Shown: piece after piece, positions 49,450 through 50,712 of the stretch | Numbering within the stretch: the stretch's first letter is position 1 | Layout: the number at the start of each line of letters is the position of its first letter | DNA from: Candidatus Methanoplasma sp. | GTDB lineage: Archaea > Thermoplasmatota > Thermoplasmata > Methanomassiliicoccales > Methanomethylophilaceae | Reading direction: 5' to 3' | Length of the DNA: 50,712 nt | Assembly: GCA_031261625.1 (NCBI GenBank) | Contig: JAISJG010000013.1 | Span: 1-50,712, forward strand | Translations under genes and position numbers: made by a program | The notes under the pieces: generated by a model | Databases searched by the model: none | Seen by the model: only the letters and a program-made list of their open reading frames with translations | Told to the model about the DNA's origin: nothing

Positions 49450-50694
49450 TCATTTTCCGATCGATGCGAGATCTTCTATCTTGACGATCCTCTGTTCGCC
49501 CGTGGTCATATCCCTTAAAGTAACGGAATTCTCCTCGAGCTCTTTCGATCCCACGATAACGGCATATTTCGCACCTGCCGATGATGCGTATTTCAGGGAT
49601 TTCGCCATTTTACGTCCCATTATGTCCACATCCGCGGAGATGCCCTCACTGCGTAATTTCCCGACTATCTCGAATGCTTTGAGCCTCAGATCCTCTGATA
49701 TATACAGGACATAGGCATCGATCCCTTTCTTTTCGTAAGGGATGCCTTCCCTCTCCATTGCCAGAAGTATCCTGTCGAACCCTATTGCGAAACCGGTGGA
49801 GAACACCTTTTCTCCGCCGAAGAGCTCCGATAAAGTGTAAGAACCTCCGCCGCAGATCTGTTTCTCCGCCCCCAATGCGGGTGCTTCGGCCTCGAACACC
49901 ATTCCGGTGTAATAATCCAGACCTCTGACGACACCGAGGTCGATCTCGATATCTTTAACGCCCATTGCGGAAAGTATGTCGAGAACGTTCCTGAGATATG
50001 TTCCCGCTTCTCCGGGGATCTTGTCCAAAACAGATGCGTCACCTACGGTCTCGGTGATATCGAATATACTTTGGGCCTCGTCCTTTTTCACTCCCAGGTC
50101 GGAAAGTATCGGTGCCGCTTCGTCGTAAAGTTTCTTGTCGAGTTTCTGAAGGACCTCGGCCATCCTCTCTTTGGGAACGCCTGCATCGGTCAGTTTCTGT
50201 CTGAGGACACCGATGTGTCCTATTCTTATTTTGTAATCCTTAAGGCCCAGTGCTTTGATCATTGCCGCTGCTGTTGCTATAACTTCGGCATCGGTCTCGG
50301 GCGTGGCACTTCCAATGACCTCGGCACCGAACTGGAAGAACTCCCTGTATCTTCCGCTCTGCGGCCTCTCGTATCTGAAGCACTGTCCGAAATAGAATAT
50401 CTTGATCGGTTTAGGGTCGTTGCTCATTCCGTTAACGAACATCCTGATGGCCGGAGCAGTCATCTCGGGACGAAGTGCCAGATCCCTGTCTCCTTTGTCC
50501 TTGAAAGCGTACAACTCGTTCAGTATGTTCGGACCTGACCTCAGAATGAAGAGCTCTGCCTCTTCGAAAATAGGTGTTTCCGTCTCGCGGAATCCGAACG
50601 TATGCGCAGTGTTCCTCAGAGTGGCTTCATAGAATCTTCTTCTTTCCATCTCGTCGGGAAGGAAATCCCTTGTACCGCGCGGACACTGAATCAT
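49450..50694 (-). CDS. hisS: Histidyl-tRNA synthetase
   Basis: HisS charges tRNA-His. The protein (about 414 aa) has class II motif 1, motif 2 (YFGQCFRYERPQSGRYREFFQFG), the histidine-A loops (VRGLDYYTGMVFEAEAP) and motif 3 GFAIGFDRILLAME, then the anticodon-binding domain (IDAYVLYISEDLRLKAFEIV). The ATG at 50694 (MIQCPRGTRDFLPDE) is typical of the family start. An ATG four codons earlier at 50706 is also possible, but its upstream region is cut by the window edge. The gene is complete within the window. Confidence 0.94.
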   Translation of the reverse strand: MIQCPRGTRDFLPDEMERRRFYEATLRNTAHTFGFRETETPIFEEAELFILRSGPNILNELYAFKDKGDRDLALRPEMTAPAIRMFVNGMSNDPKPIKIFYFGQCFRYERPQSGRYREFFQFGAEVIGSATPETDAEVIATAAAMIKALGLKDYKIRIGHIGVLRQKLTDAGVPKERMAEVLQKLDKKLYDEAAPILSDLGVKKDEAQSIFDITETVGDASVLDKIPGEAGTYLRNVLDILSAMGVKDIEIDLGVVRGLDYYTGMVFEAEAPALGAEKQICGGGSYTLSELFGGEKVFSTGFAIGFDRILLAMEREGIPYEKKGIDAYVLYISEDLRLKAFEIVGKLRSEGISADVDIMGRKMAKSLKYASSAGAKYAVIVGSKELEENSVTLRDMTTGEQRIVKIEDLASIGK

Positions 50695-50712
50695 TATCCG
50701 TCGCATGTTATG

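Overview
The window comes from a methanogenic euryarchaeon, most likely a member of the Methanomassiliicoccales (Thermoplasmata). This is inferred from gene content, since no 16S rRNA gene is present. Archaeal markers include archaeosine synthase (ArcS), diphthine synthase, Trm5, archaeal CobT and CobY, the bifunctional CbiS, PyrB/PyrI, a four-subunit pyruvate:ferredoxin oxidoreductase and HypF. TATA boxes lie about 25 nt upstream of several genes, some apparently leaderless. Many other genes carry a GGTGAT-type ribosome binding site. None of the roughly 48 protein genes listed ends in TAG, which fits a pyrrolysine-decoding lineage, although no pyl or methylamine methyltransferase gene lies here.

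Layout. 0-2.4 kb: a small acidic protein, methylthioadenosine phosphorylase, and an AT-rich AAA/DUF4143 ATPase preceded by a hairpin and short direct repeats. 2.4-6.8 kb: hypF, an ApgM-like phosphomutase and cobT on the plus strand. 6.7-18.8 kb: a minus-strand cobamide region. It runs from three neighbouring proteins with DUF4430 (transcobalamin-like) domains, two of them fused to BtuF and BtuC, through BtuD and CobD to CbiB, CbiS, CobS, CobY and an orphan 109-aa protein. Together with cobT this looks like nearly a complete route for importing corrinoids, removing their lower ligand and rebuilding the nucleotide loop. 18.9-21.5 kb: an ABC-2 exporter. 21.9-28.3 kb: a six-gene operon of unknown function. 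Four of its proteins appear to share one beta-rich core; the other two are a zinc-phospholipase-C-like protein and a helical-repeat protein. I consider this the best candidate for an undescribed system.

28.4-36.9 kb: housekeeping genes (a dUTPase/Dcd-family protein, trm5, dphB, arcS, pyrBI, a P-loop kinase-like protein, a DUF92 membrane protein), interrupted by an AT-rich MNT/HEPN toxin-antitoxin module whose HEPN gene has an in-frame TGA. 37.0-42.7 kb: porGDAB (minus) and PEP synthase (plus) diverge from a shared regulatory region and link acetyl-CoA/pyruvate to gluconeogenesis; porB seems to start at CTG. 42.8-50.7 kb: a CBS-ParB protein, a second FecCD-type ABC importer, tRNA-Asp(GTC), an MFS exporter, bacterial-type PanD, RNase HI and HisS.

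How it fits together: H2-dependent methylotrophic methanogens depend on corrinoid methyltransferases, so the large investment in cobamide capture and remodelling is consistent with that lifestyle in a gut-like habitat (inference).
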